Positions 25,054-34,002 of a stretch of DNA of 64,000 nt are shown in pieces. The notes under the pieces were generated by a model that did not search any database, was not told where the DNA came from, and worked only from the letters and a program-made list of their open reading frames with translations. Origin of the DNA: JALHMQ01 sp020248785. GTDB lineage: Bacteria > Pseudomonadota > Gammaproteobacteria > Burkholderiales > Burkholderiaceae_F. The stretch lies in the NCBI GenBank assembly GCA_046343415.1, contig JBKDNL010000117.1:1-64000 (forward strand), given 5' to 3'. Every line of letters starts with the position of its first letter. Position 1 is the first letter of the stretch. The position numbers were made by a program, and so were the translations under genes.

Positions 25054-27174
25054 ATGCAGATCAAGATCCGCAGGGAACTGTGGTTCGGTCTGGGCCTGAT
25101 GGCCCTGATCATCGTGGCCAGCGCATTCGTCCTGCTCAGCGCAGACAACATCACGCGCGGTCATCTTGGCCTGCTCATGCTGGCGATGGTGGTGGTGGCG
25201 ATCATGCTCGGCTTTCCCACCGCCTTCACGCTGATGGGCATGGGGATCATCTTCACCTGGCTCGCCTACGACCGCGATATCCAGCGCACGCTCGACCTGA
25301 TGGTGCAGTCGACCTTCAAGGTCATGAGCAACGACGTTCTGATCTCGATTCCGCTGTTCGTGTTCATGGGCTATCTGGTCGAGCGGGCCAATCTCATCGA
25401 AAAACTGTTCAAGTCGCTGCACCTGGCCATGGCGCGCGTGCCCGGCTCGCTCGCGGTGGCCACGCTGGTGACCTGCGCCATTTTCGCCACCGCCACCGGC
25501 ATCGTCGGTGCCGTGGTGACATTGATGGGCCTGCTCGCGTTTCCGGCGATGCTCAAGGCCGGCTACAACGTCAAGCTGGGTGCTGGAGCCATCACGGCCG
25601 GCGGCTGCCTTGGCATCTTGATTCCGCCCTCGGTGATGCTGATCGTCTACGGCGCCACCGCTGGCGTGTCGGTGGTGCAACTGTATGCCGGCGCGTTCTT
25701 CCCCGGACTGATGCTCGCGGGGTTGTATGTGGTCTACGTGATCATCATCGCCAAGATCAAGCCGGAGATGGCGCCGCCGCTGAGCGCGGAGCAGCGCCGG
25801 GTCGAGTTGCCGCCGCTGTCCGCGCGCCTGTCGGGCATGTTTTCCGCGCGCGCGCTACCCGCATTGACGCGCGCGTTCGTCGGTCGCCGCAACCTGGGCG
25901 TGTCGGCGCGGGAGGTGGCCAAGCCACTGTTCGTCGCGCTGCTGCCCACGCTGGCCCTTGGCGTGCTGATGTTCGAGACCTACTGGATCGCGACCAAGCC
26001 GGCGGAGCCGGTGGCCCAGATGCAGATGGGTGGCCTGGCCGAGCCGGTCGGCACCGAGCGCAGTTCGAGCGACGTGCGGGAGCCGCCGGCGGCCGGCGGA
26101 CTGCAGGAACCGCCCGGCGCAGGCGGAGTGCAGGAACCGCCCGGCGCAGGTGCCGTGCAAGAGCCGCCCGGGGCAGTCCAAGGCGGCGTGGCGGAGCCCA
26201 GTGGTGCCGCGCCAGCGGTGGCTCTAGAACGCGGTGACGCGCCCGCCTGGTTTTGGATCATGTTCGGCGTGGGGGTGGCGCTGCTGGTCGTGTTCTATGC
26301 GTTCTTCACGTTCAAGCGGCTCGAGATTTTCAAGATGCTGCTCGCGTCGTTCTTCCCGCTGGTTGTGCTGATTCTCGCGGTGCTGGGCTCGATCGTCTTC
26401 GGCCTGACCACCCCGACCGAGGCGGCCGCAGTTGGGGCCTTTGGCGGCTATGTGCTGGCGGCGATCTACATGACGCTCAACTATCCGAGCGAGAAGATGC
26501 GCAAGATTTTCTTCTCATGGATCCCGCTCCTGGCGCCCTTGTTCATCGCGCTGTTGTGGTTCCGTTTGCCCGATGTCTTCGGCCCGATGCCCACGTGGTT
26601 CGGCACCCTGGCAATTGTCCTGGTCGGCATCTGGAGCCTGCTGGCCCTCAAGCAGTCGGGCCTGTATGAGACGGTCAAGGAGTCGTCGTTCCTCACCGGC
26701 AAGACGAGCGCGATGGTGTGCTGGCTGTTCGTCGGCTCGTCCATTTTCTCGGCGGCCTTTGCGCTGCTCGGTGGCCAGGAACTGGTCGAGAAGTGGGTGA
26801 TGTCGCTGGGGTTGAGCAAGACCGAGTTCCTGCTGCTGTCGCAGGTGATCATCTTCATTCTCGGCTGGCCGCTGGAGTGGACAGAGATCATCGTGATCTT
26901 CATGCCGATTTTTGTGCCGCTGCTGGACAACTTCGGCGTCGATCCGTTGTTCTTCGGGCTGCTGGTCGCGCTTAACCTGCAAACGGCCTTTCTGAGCCCG
27001 CCGGTGGCGATGGCCGCGTTCTATCTCAAGGGCGTGAGCCCGCCGCACGTCACGCTCAACCAGATCTTCCTGGGCATGCTGCCGTTCATGGGCATCCAGG
27101 TCCTGGCGATCTTCATCCTCTATCAGTTTCCCGCGATCGGAATGTGGTTGCCTTCGGTGCTCTATGGCCGGTAG
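25054..27174 (+). CDS. TRAP transporter large permease (DctM type) with repeat insert
   Basis: 706 residues, much longer than the usual 430 or so. Residues 1-245 form the first half of the DctM fold (IMLGFPTAFTLMGMGIIFTWL, ITAGGCLGILIPPSVMLIVYGATAG). Residues 250-405 are an extra region: a soluble stretch, a helix (LFVALLPTLALGVLMFETYWI) and a Pro/Gly/Glu-rich linker with three QEPPGAG units (350-376). The second half resumes with TPTEAAAVGAFGGYVL, two further helices and the C-terminal LLDNFGVDPLFFGLLVALNLQTAFLSPPVAMAAFYLKGV. Large DctM subunits of this kind occur with TakP-like binding proteins; the Pro/Gly repeat looks peculiar to this locus. Confidence 0.9.
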   Translation: MQIKIRRELWFGLGLMALIIVASAFVLLSADNITRGHLGLLMLAMVVVAIMLGFPTAFTLMGMGIIFTWLAYDRDIQRTLDLMVQSTFKVMSNDVLISIPLFVFMGYLVERANLIEKLFKSLHLAMARVPGSLAVATLVTCAIFATATGIVGAVVTLMGLLAFPAMLKAGYNVKLGAGAITAGGCLGILIPPSVMLIVYGATAGVSVVQLYAGAFFPGLMLAGLYVVYVIIIAKIKPEMAPPLSAEQRRVELPPLSARLSGMFSARALPALTRAFVGRRNLGVSAREVAKPLFVALLPTLALGVLMFETYWIATKPAEPVAQMQMGGLAEPVGTERSSSDVREPPAAGGLQEPPGAGGVQEPPGAGAVQEPPGAVQGGVAEPSGAAPAVALERGDAPAWFWIMFGVGVALLVVFYAFFTFKRLEIFKMLLASFFPLVVLILAVLGSIVFGLTTPTEAAAVGAFGGYVLAAIYMTLNYPSEKMRKIFFSWIPLLAPLFIALLWFRLPDVFGPMPTWFGTLAIVLVGIWSLLALKQSGLYETVKESSFLTGKTSAMVCWLFVGSSIFSAAFALLGGQELVEKWVMSLGLSKTEFLLLSQVIIFILGWPLEWTEIIVIFMPIFVPLLDNFGVDPLFFGLLVALNLQTAFLSPPVAMAAFYLKGVSPPHVTLNQIFLGMLPFMGIQVLAIFILYQFPAIGMWLPSVLYGR
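26101..26181 (+). repeat. 27-bp tandem repeat (three copies) inside the TRAP permease
   Basis: Three 27-base units start at 26101, 26128 and 26155 and encode LQEPPGAGG, VQEPPGAGA and VQEPPGAVQ. The first two are nearly identical in DNA, so copy number could vary by slippage without shifting frame. Confidence 0.75.
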
Positions 27175-27229
27175 CACAACGGGAGCACACGACGGACTCA
27201 CCGTCGCGGGCCACGCGGGATGACGCACT

Positions 27230-27257
27230 CGTTCGCGCAACGGCAGTTGCGCGAACG
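27230..27257. terminator. 11-bp perfect hairpin between convergent genes
   Basis: CGTTCGCGCAA (27230-27240) and TTGCGCGAACG (27247-27257) form a perfect stem with a six-base loop between the ends of the TRAP permease (plus) and the TerB-like gene (minus). There is no T run on either side, so termination is only a guess. Confidence 0.4.
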
Positions 27258-27371
27258 CTGAAGGCTGTACGGCCGAGGCCCGCAACCTCTGCATCCTCGC
27301 GCCAGCAGCCGGCCACGCCCGCCCATCGCTCCGACCAGTTGAGCGGCCGGCCGTGTCGCGCAAGCGCCGCC

Positions 27372-27791
27372 TCAAACCAGCCCTTGCTCCAGTGCGGTGT
27401 CGCGCAGCTCCCAGCGGTCGAGGATGCGCTGTAGCAGCGCCAGCTCGCCGGCCGACAGGCGCCCGTCGGCCGGCAGCAGCTCGATCACGAGCCGGTAGAC
27501 GAGTTCGCGCTTCCCGGGCGACTGCACGGCATCGAGCGCGACATCGAGGCTGGCGTCATCGAGCAGCTCGGCGCGATTGGCCGCGCGCATCGACCGCATC
27601 CGCGCCTCGAAGCATTCGCTGGCCACCGAAAGAAACGCATTGCGGCTCAGGCCGAGCCGGCTGAAACCGCGGACGCGATCGAGTGCCTCGAGCTCGCGTG
27701 GATGGAAGCACGCGTCGGCCATCATGGTCATTGCCAGCACCCGCGCCATGGTGGCCTGGCTGTCCTTTGGATAGAGCTTGATCACATTCAT
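27372..27791 (-). CDS. TerB-like protein
   Basis: 139 residues, all-helical, soluble. The pattern ATMARVLAMTMMADACFHPRELEALDRV ... LVYRLVIELLPADGRLSAGELALLQRILDRW resembles the TerB helical domain, with paired acidic residues near AD(A/G) turns that bind metal in TerB proteins. The neighbour upstream encodes a TerC membrane protein on the same strand, which supports the call, since TerB and TerC occur together. The exact function is unknown; tellurite resistance should not be assumed. Confidence 0.65.
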   Translation of the reverse strand: MNVIKLYPKDSQATMARVLAMTMMADACFHPRELEALDRVRGFSRLGLSRNAFLSVASECFEARMRSMRAANRAELLDDASLDVALDAVQSPGKRELVYRLVIELLPADGRLSAGELALLQRILDRWELRDTALEQGLV

Positions 27792-27871
27792 GGCTGGCTC
27801 CTTGGACGGCGCACGGCCGTCGCTGCTCGGTCATGCGCGCTGCGACAGCGTGCCGCAGCGCGTGTGCTTCA

Positions 27872-28909
27872 TCACGCTTGCTTGATCACGACTGCTTGAG
27901 CGCGGCCGGCGGCCGGCGGCACGCCGTTCACCGGCGGCGCACCACGCGTCTTCCACAGCGAGTACAGGACGCCGGCGGCCAGCAGGCTGAAGGTCACCGT
28001 CAGCGAGATCCACGCGTCCAGCTTGCCGTAGATCTGGTTGTAGAAGATCTTGCAACCGATGAAGATCAGCACCACGGCCAACGCGTACTTCAGGTACGTG
28101 AAGCGATGGATCACCGCCGCGAGCGCGAAGTACAACGCGCGCAGGCCGAGGATGGCGAAGATGTTCGACGTGTAGACGATGAACGGGTCCTGGGTGATCG
28201 CGAAAATGGCCGGCACCGAATCGACCGCGAAAACGAGGTCGGCAAACTCCACCAGGATCAGCGCGAAGAACAGCGGCGTGGCCCACACCACGGCCTTGTT
28301 GGTCACCGGATGCGGCTGCGTGACGAAGAAGCGGTGGCCGTGCAGCTCGTTGGTCACGCGCATGTGCTTCTTCAGGAACTTCAGCAGCGGGTTGGTCCCG
28401 ATGTCCGGCATGTTGTCGATGATCCAGAGCATCTTGATGCCAGTGATCAGCAGGAACGCGCCGAAGATCCACAGCACCCAGCTCCACTCGGACACGATCG
28501 CCGCCCCCAGGCCGATCATGATCGCGCGCAGCACGATCACGCCCAGGATGCCCCAGAAGAGCACGCGGTGCTGGTACTTCTGCGGGATCGCGAAGTACGT
28601 GAAGATCAGTGCGATGACGAAGACGTTGTCGAGCGCGAGCGACTTCTCGATGAGAAAGCCGGTCATGTACTCCATGCCGCTTTGCGCGCCCAGGTACCAC
28701 CAGACCCAGGCGCCGAAGGCGAGCGCCAGGCTGATGTACATGGCCGAGAGCCACAGGCTCTCCTTCACCTCGATGACGTGATCCGGATCGCGATGCAGAA
28801 CGCCGAGGTCAAAGACCAACAGCGCGATCACGATGCCAATGAACATCAGCCACAGCCACGTGGCCTTGCCGAGAAAGTCAGCGGTGAGAAAGGCGAGCAA
28901 TGCGTCCAT
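27872..28909 (-). CDS. TerC family membrane protein (Alx-like)
   Basis: 345 residues with eight to nine hydrophobic helices. TerC motifs with membrane acidic residues are clear: EKSLALDNVFVIALIFTYFAIP and LILVEFADLVFAVDSVPAIFAITQDPFIVYTSNIFAILGLRALYF. The long form with a cytoplasmic loop (KFLKKHMRVTNELHGHRFFV) matches E. coli Alx, a manganese-linked exporter. I searched the leader (28910-29198, read on the minus strand) for the yybP-ykoY manganese riboswitch and did not find the conserved bases. Confidence 0.88.
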   Translation of the reverse strand: MDALLAFLTADFLGKATWLWLMFIGIVIALLVFDLGVLHRDPDHVIEVKESLWLSAMYISLALAFGAWVWWYLGAQSGMEYMTGFLIEKSLALDNVFVIALIFTYFAIPQKYQHRVLFWGILGVIVLRAIMIGLGAAIVSEWSWVLWIFGAFLLITGIKMLWIIDNMPDIGTNPLLKFLKKHMRVTNELHGHRFFVTQPHPVTNKAVVWATPLFFALILVEFADLVFAVDSVPAIFAITQDPFIVYTSNIFAILGLRALYFALAAVIHRFTYLKYALAVVLIFIGCKIFYNQIYGKLDAWISLTVTFSLLAAGVLYSLWKTRGAPPVNGVPPAAGRAQAVVIKQA

Positions 28910-29198
28910 GACGACCCCTGCCGGATGCGTCTTTTCCCCTCACGGGGCGCCTGAACGCATCGATGTATGGATTGGTGGAAGCCTGCGGCGACGACATCAC
29001 GGCGCTGGCGCACGCCGTCAGAGGGGCCCGCCGCCGCAGACGTGCCTTTGAGTCAGCGCGCGATGCGCGGTTCCTGGTGGTTTTCCCGCTCGGGAGTAAC
29101 GATGAGGACGTGTCGCGTTCAGCGCCGCTGCTTGGCGCCGGCGCAGTGCGATGCGCCTTGCTGCCTCGCATTCGTGCCGCCCAAAGGCTGAACGCCCG

Positions 29199-30809
29199 TC
29201 AGCGCCCCGGCAAGGGCATGCCAATAAAGGCCCACGCGACCATCAGCACGAGCGCGCCCAGCAGCGTGACCCCGAGCAGCATGAGGCGGGCGCGATGCGC
29301 GCTTTCGCGCCGCAGGCGGCGCAACTCCAGGGCGAGCTGCTCGTTGGCGCGCGGCCCATCGACCAGCGCGTGATGCAGCAGCCGCGGCAACTGCGGCACG
29401 ATCTGCGCCCATTGCGTGGCCTCGCGCGCAAAGCGCGTCTGCAGCGCCCGCAGGCCCACCTGCTCGTCCATCCAGCGCTCGAGCAGCGGCTTGGCCGTTT
29501 GCCACAGATCGAGGTCCGGATCAAGCTGGCGGCCCAGGCCCTCGATGTTGAGCAGCGTCTTTTGCAGCAGCACCAGCTGCGGCTGCACCTGCATGTTGAA
29601 ACGGCGTGAGATCTGGAACAGGCGCAACAGCACGAAGCCGAACGAGATCTCCTTCAGCGGCCGGTCGAAAATGGGCTCGCACACGGTGCGCACTGCCGCC
29701 TCGAGCTCGCTCACGCGCGTGGTGGGCGGGACCCAGCCGCTTTCCACGTGCAGCTCGGCCACCCGCTTGTAGTCGCGGCGGAAAAACGCGAGCAGATTTT
29801 GCGCGAGGTAGTTCTTGTCTTCGTCATCCAGTGTGCCGACGATGCCGAAGTCCAGCGCGATCCAGCGACCGAAGTCCGCACCGCCGTTGCGCTCGCGGTC
29901 GATGCCGACATAGATGTTGCCCGGGTGCATGTCGGCGTGGAAGAAGCCGTCGCGCAGCGACTGGATGAAGAAAATCTCCACCGCGCTGGCCGACAGCCGC
30001 TTGATGTCCACGCCCGCGGCACGGATCTTGTCCAATTGGCTGACGGGCACGCCGTAGACGCGCTCCATCACGAGCACGTTCTTGCTGCAGAAGTCCCAGG
30101 CCATCTCGGGGATGCGCAGCATCGCGCGGCCGCCCGTGCGGTCGGAGAAGTTGCGGCGCAACTGCGAGGCGTTGGCCGCCTCGCGCATCAGGTCGAGTTC
30201 GTCGTGCAGGATCATGTCGAACTCGGCAACCACCTCGCGCGGGCGCAGGCGCTTGCCGTCGCGCCATAGCCGCTCGATCAGCGCGGCCACCACCTCCATC
30301 AGCGCCAGGTCGTTCTCGATGACGGGCAGCATGTTCGGCCGCAGCACCTTGACCGCGACCTCGCGCCCGGCCCAGCCGCCGAACTGCGCGTCGCTGCGCA
30401 TCACCGCAAAGTGCACCTGCGCGATGGAGGCGCTGGCCACCGGCTCGCGCTCGAAGGTGGCGAACATGTCCTCGATTTGCCGCCCAAGCCCGCGCTCGAT
30501 CTCGGCACGCGCCACCTCGGGGTCGAACGGCGGCACGCTGTCCTGCAGCCTTGACAGCTCGTCGGCCAGGTCGGTCGGCACCAGGTCGCGCCGGGTGGAC
30601 AGCAACTGGCCGAACTTGACGAAGAACGGGCCCAGGTCTTCCAGCGCGCGGCGCAGCCGCACGCCGCGCGGCTCGGTCAGGCTGCGCCCGATGGTGCCGA
30701 TCTTCACCAGCCGCTTGACCCAGCGGCTCTTCAGGCTGGAGAACGCGATCTCGTCCAGCCCGTGGCGATAGACGATGACCAAAATGCGCAGCAGGCGAAG
30801 AGAGCGCAC
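29199..30809 (-). CDS. ubiB: UbiB, ABC1-family kinase for ubiquinone biosynthesis
   Basis: 536 residues. The atypical kinase signatures are present: KFGQLLSTRRDLVP (the KxGQ motif), the Ala-rich loop PVASASIAQVHFAV, HADMHPGNIYV and ALDFGIVGTLDD. Two hydrophobic helices close the C-terminus (LMLLGVTLLGALVLMVAWAFIG). UbiB has ATPase activity and is needed for ubiquinone accumulation, probably by moving lipid intermediates from the membrane. The ubiE...ubiJ-ubiB order on one strand is the classical arrangement. Confidence 0.95.
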   Translation of the reverse strand: MRSLRLLRILVIVYRHGLDEIAFSSLKSRWVKRLVKIGTIGRSLTEPRGVRLRRALEDLGPFFVKFGQLLSTRRDLVPTDLADELSRLQDSVPPFDPEVARAEIERGLGRQIEDMFATFEREPVASASIAQVHFAVMRSDAQFGGWAGREVAVKVLRPNMLPVIENDLALMEVVAALIERLWRDGKRLRPREVVAEFDMILHDELDLMREAANASQLRRNFSDRTGGRAMLRIPEMAWDFCSKNVLVMERVYGVPVSQLDKIRAAGVDIKRLSASAVEIFFIQSLRDGFFHADMHPGNIYVGIDRERNGGADFGRWIALDFGIVGTLDDEDKNYLAQNLLAFFRRDYKRVAELHVESGWVPPTTRVSELEAAVRTVCEPIFDRPLKEISFGFVLLRLFQISRRFNMQVQPQLVLLQKTLLNIEGLGRQLDPDLDLWQTAKPLLERWMDEQVGLRALQTRFAREATQWAQIVPQLPRLLHHALVDGPRANEQLALELRRLRRESAHRARLMLLGVTLLGALVLMVAWAFIGMPLPGR

Positions 30810-30857
30810 GGGGCGTGTCTGCTCGTTGTGTTCTCTTGCTGTGCGGCGCGGGCGGCG

Positions 30858-31439
30858 CTAGCGCCGCGCTTCGAGCTGCTGCAGGCGCTTTTCGAGTCGC
30901 TCCACCGCGTCGCGCAGCTGATGGATGGTCTGCGTGAAGCGCTCGACCTCGCCGCGTGCCACCAGCATCGGGTTCTCGGTGACGAAGTAGTCCACGGTGC
31001 TGGCCGCCAGACGCTGGCCGCCCTCACGCGCCTGCGCCAGCGCACCGCGCAGCAGGCCGACGATGCGCACCGCGGCGGCATCGCCCACGAAGCGCGCCAG
31101 TTCGTCCTCGGGCTCGGGCCGCAGCCGCTGCAGCACTTGCGACAGCGCCTGCGCGAACTCCGCGTCGCCACTCAAGCGCACGTTGCGCATCATGGCCTTG
31201 GGATCGAGCAGCGCGGCCGGCACCTGCAGCGGATCGATGCTCACGGTGACGTCTGGCGCGCCGCCGGCCGGGGCAAAGCGGCCCTCGGCATCGATGCCCA
31301 GCACCAGCAGGAACGGGGGCGCCTCGAACTGCGCGCTGCGCCCGGCAAAGGGCTTGAGCGTGGCGCGCGCCCAGGACTCGCGCTCGGCAAGATGATTCAG
31401 GGCGCGGATGACCGCGCTGGCGGCGAAGTCCTGCAGCAT
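30858..31439 (-). CDS. ubiJ: UbiJ, ubiquinone biosynthesis accessory factor
   Basis: 193 residues. An N-terminal SCP2-like lipid-binding domain (about 10-110; FLLVLGIDAEGRF, VTVSIDPLQVPAALLD, MMRNVRLSGDAEFAQAL) is followed by a C-terminal coiled coil (VERFTQTIHQLRDAVERLEKRLQQLEARR). UbiJ organises the soluble Ubi complex that modifies the ubiquinone ring. It lies 48 bases upstream of ubiB. Confidence 0.88.
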   Translation of the reverse strand: MLQDFAASAVIRALNHLAERESWARATLKPFAGRSAQFEAPPFLLVLGIDAEGRFAPAGGAPDVTVSIDPLQVPAALLDPKAMMRNVRLSGDAEFAQALSQVLQRLRPEPEDELARFVGDAAAVRIVGLLRGALAQAREGGQRLAASTVDYFVTENPMLVARGEVERFTQTIHQLRDAVERLEKRLQQLEARR

Positions 31440-31552
31440 GGAGGCCGGAAGTGAAACGGGGCACCGGGCGAAACTGCCGGGCGCCCCGATTCTGGCAGAG
31501 ATGCAGGCGGGGCGCGGCCCGCCGGCGTCCGTGTATCAGCTCAATCCGTGTG

Positions 31553-32539
31553 TCAGCTCAGTTGCTGGATCCCCGCGAGCAGCCAGCCCGACTTGCCGTC
31601 GGCCGACTTGCTGAGGTTCCACGCCTCGTCGAAGGCCTCGATCTCGCCGTCGACCTTGAGCGTGCCGGTGAAGCGCACGCTGGCCACGTGCTCGGTCGGC
31701 GTCGACTCGATGCCGAGCAGCTTGGCGTCGAGCTCGACCACTTCGGTCGTCGTGTGGCCGGCGCGGCCACGCAGCTCGTGCGTCAGCGCGATGAACATCT
31801 CGTTGGTGGTGAACTCCTGCAGCTCGCCCAGATCACCGCTGTCCCACGACTTCTGCAGCTTGCCGAAGTAGGTCTTGGCATTGGCCAGGAAGCCCTCGGT
31901 GTCGAAGCCGGCCGGCACGCCCCAGGGCGTGGCCGGGTTCACTGCGCCACCGCGCAGGAACTCGTCCATCGCGGAGCCGGGACGGACGCCGCCGGTGGGC
32001 TGCAGCGGTGCACGCTGCAGCGGCTCCGGCACGCGTTGCGGTTGCGGCACCGAAGGATTGCCCACGCCACCATGGCCGCCGACGCCGCCATAGGCGGGAC
32101 GCGGGCCGCTGGCCATCGAGCGACGCACGATGAAGCCGATCACCATCATGATCCCCAGGCCGAGCAGCAGGAACAGCAGGATGGTGGCGAAGGTCTCGCC
32201 AAAGCCGAGCCAGGAGGCCAGCGCCATCAGGCCGAGACCAGCGGCGGCACCGATCAGCATATTGCGCATGGGGCTCGCGGCGCGGGCAGCACCGGCAGCG
32301 GCGGCGGTGCCCGCGGCGGCCGTGGGCGCGGCTGCCGTGCCCGGCTGCTGGGCGGGAGCCGCCTGCTGCGCGGGCGGCGTCTGCTGCTGCGGCGGGGTGG
32401 CCTGCCGCTGCTGCATCTGCGGCGACTGCTTGCCGATGTTCTTGCCCCCGCCCAGGCGACGCTGCGCCTCCACGTCAGCGGCGAAGGTCACGGCGATCAC
32501 ACCGATCACCGCACTCGCCAGCCACTTCGATACATTCAT
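31553..32539 (-). CDS. Tim44-like domain membrane protein
   Basis: 328 residues. A signal-like N-terminus (MNVSKWLASAVIGVIAVTFAADVEAQRRLGGGKNIGKQ) is followed by a Gln/Pro/Ala-rich linker (about 40-90), two close hydrophobic helices (about 93-135) and a C-terminal Tim44-like domain from about residue 205. GGAGACG just upstream selects the ATG at 32539 over an earlier one. The family's bacterial role is unclear. It sits 15 bases after ubiE and before ubiJ, a common context, so a link to quinone or membrane homeostasis is possible. Confidence 0.82.
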   Translation of the reverse strand: MNVSKWLASAVIGVIAVTFAADVEAQRRLGGGKNIGKQSPQMQQRQATPPQQQTPPAQQAAPAQQPGTAAAPTAAAGTAAAAGAARAASPMRNMLIGAAAGLGLMALASWLGFGETFATILLFLLLGLGIMMVIGFIVRRSMASGPRPAYGGVGGHGGVGNPSVPQPQRVPEPLQRAPLQPTGGVRPGSAMDEFLRGGAVNPATPWGVPAGFDTEGFLANAKTYFGKLQKSWDSGDLGELQEFTTNEMFIALTHELRGRAGHTTTEVVELDAKLLGIESTPTEHVASVRFTGTLKVDGEIEAFDEAWNLSKSADGKSGWLLAGIQQLS

Positions 32540-32554
32540 TTGCGTCTCCAATGG

Positions 32555-33361
32555 TCAGTGTTTGGTGCCAACATGCAGGGCGCACACGCCCGCCGTCAGA
32601 TTGAACCATTGGACGCGTTCCAGGCCCGCTCGTTCCATCATGAGGGCCAGTTCGTCCTGCGGCGGGTGCATGCGGATCGACTCGGCAAGATAGCGGTAGC
32701 TCTCGCTGTCCCCCGCGAATTGCTTGCCGAGCCAGGGCAGCACGTTGAACGAATACGCATCGTAGAGGGGTGTGAGCGGCGCCCACACCCGGGAAAACTC
32801 TAGGACGAGCAAACGCCCGCCGGGACGCAGCACGCGCTGCATCTCCGCCAGCGCCTTGTCCTTGTGCGTCATGTTGCGCAGGCCGAAGGCCACGGTGACC
32901 ACGTCGAACATGTGGTCGGCAAACGGCAGGAACTCGGCATCGCACTGCGCCAGCGGCAGCAGCACGCCGGCGTTGATCATGCGGTCGCGGCCCTGTGCAA
33001 GCATCGAGCCATTGATGTCGGTGAGCCAGACCTGCCCGCTGGCGCCCGCCTGGCGCGCGAACCGAAGCGCCAGATCGCCGGTGCCGCCGGCCACATCGAG
33101 CACCTTCATGCCCGGGCGCACGTTGGCCTGCCGGATGGTGAACGCCTTCCACCAGCGATGCAGGCCGGCGGACATCAGGTCGTTCATCAGGTCATAGTTG
33201 CTGGCGACCGAGTGGAACACGCCGGCGACGTGCTGCGACTTCTCTTCCTCGGCGACCTTGCGGTAGCCAAAGTGGGTGGTGCCGGCATCGGCGGCGGCAT
33301 CGTGCCCCGCGGACTGGCCGGCCGCCGGGGCGGGCGTGCTGGAGGACTCGGGATCGCTCAT
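32555..33361 (-). CDS. ubiE: UbiE C-methyltransferase (ubiquinone/menaquinone)
   Basis: 268 residues, class I SAM-dependent methyltransferase: the motif VLDVAGGTGDLALRFARQ, DINGSMLAQGRDR and the UbiE signature FGLRNMTHKDKALAEMQRVLRPGGRLLVLEFS. It methylates the ring carbon of demethyl-quinone intermediates. The first 28 residues are a low-complexity Ala/Ser/Pro extension before FGYRKVAEEEK. The ATG at 33361 is preferred to a TTG three codons earlier. A TATAGT hexamer lies nine bases upstream of it, so the leader may be very short. Confidence 0.95.
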   Translation of the reverse strand: MSDPESSSTPAPAAGQSAGHDAAADAGTTHFGYRKVAEEEKSQHVAGVFHSVASNYDLMNDLMSAGLHRWWKAFTIRQANVRPGMKVLDVAGGTGDLALRFARQAGASGQVWLTDINGSMLAQGRDRMINAGVLLPLAQCDAEFLPFADHMFDVVTVAFGLRNMTHKDKALAEMQRVLRPGGRLLVLEFSRVWAPLTPLYDAYSFNVLPWLGKQFAGDSESYRYLAESIRMHPPQDELALMMERAGLERVQWFNLTAGVCALHVGTKH

Positions 33362-33451
33362 GGGCGGCAACTATAGACTGCGGGGCGAGGACCCTGCGCA
33401 TCGCGCGGCTTGCGGCGGGTCAAGCGGTGCGGGAGAAAGCGGCGGCGGTGC

Positions 33452-33482
33452 TGCGACGCGACTGCGACGCGACTGCGACGCG
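33452..33482. repeat. 11-bp tandem repeat, about 2.8 copies
   Basis: The unit TGCGACGCGAC repeats from 33452, 33463 and 33474 (last copy partial) in the spacer between DUF971 and ubiE. It does not encode anything visible. Confidence 0.7.
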
Positions 33483-33533
33483 CCACCGCGGTCACAGCGG
33501 TCGCAGCAGTGACGGCGGCTGTCGTGCCGCCCG

Positions 33534-33944
33534 CTAATGCCCGCAGCTCGGCGCGGCCTTGACCAAGGCTGCGTTGCGCGGATCGTCCGCGTCGCGCGAG
33601 GCGCCCGCCGCCTCGAGCTGCGCCAGGTACTCGGCCCACAGCCGCTCCTGGTCCTGCCCGAGTTCGTACAGGTAGCTCCACGAGAAGATGCCGCTGGCGT
33701 GCCCGTCCGAGAACACCGGCTGCACCGCGTAGTAGCCCACCGGATCGAGCCGCGTGATCGTCACCTCGCGCTTGCCCACCTGCAGCGTCTCCTGCCCCGG
33801 CCCATGGCCGCGCACCTCGGCCGAGGGCGAATACACGCGCAGGAACTCGAACGGCAGCTTGAACACCGCGCCATCGTCGAAGCGGATCTCCAGCACGCGC
33901 GAGGCGGCATGCAGCGTGATGTCGGTGGGGTTGGGCGAGGCCAT
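33534..33944 (-). CDS. DUF971 domain protein
   Basis: 136 residues matching DUF971, the fold also found at the N-terminus of gamma-butyrobetaine hydroxylases: ITLHAASRVLEIRFDDGAVFKLPFEFLRVYSPSAEVRGHG, then VGYYAVQPVFSDGHASGIFSWSYLYELG. No catalytic iron site of the full hydroxylase is present, so it is a stand-alone version of unknown role. The ATG at 33944 gives the family-typical start; the upstream extension contains terminator sequence and is not coding. It is followed by ubiE, as in other betaproteobacteria. Confidence 0.88.
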   Translation of the reverse strand: MASPNPTDITLHAASRVLEIRFDDGAVFKLPFEFLRVYSPSAEVRGHGPGQETLQVGKREVTITRLDPVGYYAVQPVFSDGHASGIFSWSYLYELGQDQERLWAEYLAQLEAAGASRDADDPRNAALVKAAPSCGH

Positions 33945-33956
33945 GGGGGCAAGATA

Positions 33957-33985
33957 ACAAAAAGGCCCGCCGAGGCGGCCCTTTT
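33957..33985 (-). terminator. Terminator of the pilus operon
   Basis: On the minus strand AAAAGGGCCGCC...GGCGGGCCTTTTT: an 8-bp stem with one mismatch flanked by A and T runs, starting 18 bases after the pilE-like stop. The A run makes it potentially bidirectional. Confidence 0.75.
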
Positions 33986-34002
33986 GCACGCTGATGATCG
34001 TC

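Noticed and set aside
26718..26975. Short open frame within the TRAP permease
   Set aside because: Out-of-frame shadow of the permease.
27833..28954. Long open frame antisense to terC
   Set aside because: Highly charged shadow frame over a clear membrane-protein gene.
28910..29198. yybP-ykoY manganese riboswitch before terC
   Set aside because: The conserved GGGGAGUAG and paired distal bases are absent on the minus strand.
31451..32803. 450-codon open frame antisense to the Tim44-like gene
   Set aside because: Composition is low-complexity Arg/Gly/Gln; the minus-strand genes carry recognisable domains.
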